This document shows positions 61,479 to 64,000 of a stretch of 64,000 nt of DNA, in pieces (the first letter of the stretch is position 1; each line of letters opens with the position of its first letter). The notes below the pieces were generated by a model that saw only the letters and a program-made list of their open reading frames with translations, was not told where the DNA came from and ran no database searches. Source of the stretch: Eutypa lata. Taxonomy: Eukaryota > Ascomycota > Sordariomycetes > Xylariales > Diatrypaceae. Made by a program: the position numbers and the translations under genes. Location: positions 1,922,001 through 1,986,000 of the forward strand of contig JAKULF010000001.1 of assembly GCA_022661535.1 (NCBI GenBank), in the 5' to 3' direction.

Positions 61479-64000
61479 ATGGCGGATTGGGATGCTGCAA
61501 CAGCGTCCGCAGTTGCGGCCGTCGTTGTTGCACTGATTGCCTTGCTCGTCGCTGTTGCACAGGCCACGCAACAATATCTCATCACGGGCCAGCTGATCAG
61601 GCTTTGCGACAGCGTTGTGTTCGGGCCGATGCCTGGCCAGGGTCGTCGAGTGTGGCATTTCTCTCAGTTTCGCTTTCGCGTCATCTATTCTATTCCGCAG
61701 ATAAGTCTCGAGAGCCACCTGTGGCCTAGCGGTGGCGCTCACATGAAGTCGCATGCGGTCGGCCAACATGAGCTACCGCCTCTAGCAGATTCCGAGAATT
61801 CGAACCGGGCTCGCTTGGATCGTATCTCAACAGCAATAGCCTACCATGCCGGGAAACTCCGGAAGATCCTAGACTGGTTCCCTCGTAAGCGTCAGCAGCA
61901 GTGCGACTCAAGTTCTATTGACAGCCCTCCCAGGAGTAGCGCATCTATAGTTCCGGTGAAGAAGTGGTTCAAACTATTAATACCGCATCCCAGTGCACTG
62001 CGCCAGCGCCGGCCTGGTTCCAACTTGAGTTTGACACTTAGGAACGAAATTCCGATACACCAACCCAGAGAGAGTGTGGGTACTACCACAATTCTTAGTG
62101 ATAGCTCTGACTCAGGCAGCAATGACTCGGCGCAATCGGTCTCCCATCACAGGACTTCTCACGTAGGGGAAGCTTCCTGGGTGTCTTTCTGCCGCGCAAT
62201 CGAGATCCCATGTAGGCGCTCAGTGCGGATAGACCTTGTTGAATACGATGCGGACCGTTGTCCGAGCGATCTCATATCCGTTCCAATGCAAGTGTCTATG
62301 CGAGACATCATCATAATGGCATTGATGGCTGGGATGGAACTAACTAATGCGTCTTTCCACGACAAGTCTATTTCAATGCAAGGAGCGGTAGGGACCCTGA
62401 CAAGTTCAAATCATGCCATTCTGGGCCCGATACTCCATTTCACACCACGCAACGTCCAGACTTCCCTCCCGATGCTGCTCGGGGAGCGTATACGGGATGT
62501 CGATGGCAAGATCAACACCCTTTGGATATGGAGAACTTGGGATACTTGCTCTGTCGCGGGAAGCCCTTACAACTCTAACCGAAGACGAACCGTGCGAAGG
62601 CTCGATGAACGCTGGATCAGAGACAAGAAAGGAGTGGAGAGCATTGAAGTAGAGGAATACCTTGGCCCAGAAACTTCGCCTGAGAGGAAACAGAGGACGA
62701 GAGGCACCAAACATAAACCTAAGTCGAAGGCCGACCTGAGTGTTGGCGATAAGCCGGTCGATAGAAATCGGTCGGTACTAGTCTCTGCTCGTCCGCGCAA
62801 TAGATATCAAGTCCCGGGGCGACGCGGGCAAGATGGATTATGGTTTATTCGCTTTCCAGTCCCCCCGCCTCAACCAATTATCACTATGACTAAATACTCC
62901 AGTGGAAGCCAAATCCCTCGCATGCCAACATACCTCTCGAAGACAAAGGGCCCCACGGGGAGAGCCAATTATCCAGAAGGGCCTACTCCAGAGGATTTCC
63001 CGACTATGAGTCAGAGCGGAGAGAAGAACCATTCGAAGGACCCTGTACCGCCATTTAAACCGCACAATATAGAAGATTACAAACTGATTTTGAATCCTCT
63101 CCCTCTAGGCCCTAATGAGAGCTACCCTCCGCTGCCACTGCCAACACCAAGACGAGTAACAGTAGAAGATGCTATAGATGAAGATCCCACGGCTAACCCC
63201 ACAGGTTCATCTAACAGGGGCGGTGTAGAGGTTTTTCCGTTGCTGGAGCGTATTGAGGACGACCAAGACGGTGAAAAGCACGAGAGTTCGAGCACGCTCC
63301 TTAGTGACCGGGCTAGACTAGCAAGGGAGCGACAGGACGCCAGAGCAGAAAAACTAAATCAAATAGAAAAAGATAAGATCGTGGTCGACAATGTAGTGAA
63401 GAGGAGGGCGATGATTTCACCTTACAAAGAGGCTAAGGCTATGCTAGGCCCCCCGAGGGAAGAAAAACAAGGCCCCTTCCTATTGACAAACTATCCGCAC
63501 TTTCCAGACAAGGAATTACCCGCAGGCTTAGAACCGACCGCCGAGGAAGAGGCGGCTCACGAGCGGGAGGTGGCGCGCGAGAAGGGCCGCCACGAAAGAG
63601 ACGAAGCCCGCGAGGACAGAAACCGTGCACGCCACCGCGCCGTCGATCTCGTCAAGGTGGACATGTTTTGGCTTTGCCAGACAGACGTGGTGTCCGGCGG
63701 CTGGGCCACGCCATGGTACGGGTCCATACCGATACCATCGGCTCTAGACGGAGCCGTGACCGTCATCCTCGAAGCCCTGCTTGGGTTTCTCGACGAGGAC
63801 TCCTCTCTGTGCTACACGGGCTCCCACGATGCGGCGCACGACTCTTACAAGCGCACCGCAGACTGGATGCTAGAGGGAAATTCCACATGCCCGGCGCATG
63901 GGCAGAACGCACGCGGCGGTGTCATTGCAAGTGGCACATACAGAGGCGTGCACGTCCCCTGCTTCGAAAGTATGATCCCTGCGCTCGACCTGCTGCACTC
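61479..64000 (+). CDS. Modin-like fungal membrane-anchored protein, 5' part (runs off the window)
   Basis: An uninterrupted frame of 840 codons from the ATG at 61479 to the window end, without stop or intron. It opens MADWDAATASAVAAVVVAL, a hydrophobic helix at residues 8-27, then QQYLITGQLIRLCDSVVFG and PGQGRRVWHFSQFRFRVIY. A conserved-looking block near residues 233-300 contains CRAIEIPCRRSVRIDLVEY, RCPSDLISVPMQVSMRDII and MALMAGMEL. A long proline-rich and charged region follows, with an Arg/Glu-rich helix (EREVARE, ARHRAVDLV). I recall similar N-termini in Sordariomycete proteins annotated modin, a name linked to Podospora incompatibility modifiers; this is memory, not a search. The function is unknown to me. 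The 3' end lies outside the window. Confidence 0.8.
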   Translation, partial: MADWDAATASAVAAVVVALIALLVAVAQATQQYLITGQLIRLCDSVVFGPMPGQGRRVWHFSQFRFRVIYSIPQISLESHLWPSGGAHMKSHAVGQHELPPLADSENSNRARLDRISTAIAYHAGKLRKILDWFPRKRQQQCDSSSIDSPPRSSASIVPVKKWFKLLIPHPSALRQRRPGSNLSLTLRNEIPIHQPRESVGTTTILSDSSDSGSNDSAQSVSHHRTSHVGEASWVSFCRAIEIPCRRSVRIDLVEYDADRCPSDLISVPMQVSMRDIIIMALMAGMELTNASFHDKSISMQGAVGTLTSSNHAILGPILHFTPRNVQTSLPMLLGERIRDVDGKINTLWIWRTWDTCSVAGSPYNSNRRRTVRRLDERWIRDKKGVESIEVEEYLGPETSPERKQRTRGTKHKPKSKADLSVGDKPVDRNRSVLVSARPRNRYQVPGRRGQDGLWFIRFPVPPPQPIITMTKYSSGSQIPRMPTYLSKTKGPTGRANYPEGPTPEDFPTMSQSGEKNHSKDPVPPFKPHNIEDYKLILNPLPLGPNESYPPLPLPTPRRVTVEDAIDEDPTANPTGSSNRGGVEVFPLLERIEDDQDGEKHESSSTLLSDRARLARERQDARAEKLNQIEKDKIVVDNVVKRRAMISPYKEAKAMLGPPREEKQGPFLLTNYPHFPDKELPAGLEPTAEEEAAHEREVAREKGRHERDEAREDRNRARHRAVDLVKVDMFWLCQTDVVSGGWATPWYGSIPIPSALDGAVTVILEALLGFLDEDSSLCYTGSHDAAHDSYKRTADWMLEGNSTCPAHGQNARGGVIASGTYRGVHVPCFESMIPALDLLH

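Overview
The window reads as nuclear DNA of a filamentous ascomycete (Pezizomycotina, probably a Sordariomycete). The evidence is short GT-AG introns of about 50-100 nt with CTAAC-type branch sites, GC-rich exons in AT-richer spacers, and fungal families: an AA9 polysaccharide monooxygenase, a STAND/NACHT protein, an M43 protease, a P450/O-methyltransferase/MFS set, and a protein resembling those called modin. Two almost pure A+T blocks (about 8.2-16.0 kb and 56.7-60.0 kb) carry the marks of repeat-induced point mutation (RIP). The first is an LTR retrotransposon. The first 54 aligned bases of its two LTRs differ only by C:G to T:A changes.

Layout. 0-8 kb: a UDP-glucuronate decarboxylase (UXS) and a UDP-glucose 6-dehydrogenase (UGDH) on the same strand, together the route UDP-glucose to UDP-glucuronate to UDP-xylose. 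8-16 kb: the RIP-degraded element. 17.7-19.5 kb: an unrecognised four-exon gene. 20-27 kb: gene-poor, with ankyrin, DUF6536-type and SDR remnants and a small secreted eight-cysteine protein. 28-31 kb: a NACHT NLR-like gene with one in-frame stop. 32-49.7 kb: the healthy part, with a secreted M43 metalloprotease, a PGAP4-like Golgi glycosyltransferase, a D-aminoacylase-type amidohydrolase, a secreted lactonase-type propeller, a protein-L-isoaspartate methyltransferase, an ankyrin protein with an F-box-like N-terminus, and an AA9 enzyme. 50.7-61 kb: a dead set of O-methyltransferase, cytochrome P450 and MFS transporter, the transporter split by the second A+T block. 61.5-64 kb: a long open frame that leaves the window.

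The main theme is decay by RIP-like mutation. Several genes outside the repeats carry TAG or TAA at places where CAG or CAA (Gln) is the simplest ancestor, which is the CpA to TpA change RIP makes. Candidate points for follow-up are the UXS/UGDH pair, the cysteine-rich secreted protein, the NLR with a single nonsense codon, the dead metabolite cluster, and the unrecognised four-exon gene beside the RIP block. All assignments are from reading the sequence; no database search was run.
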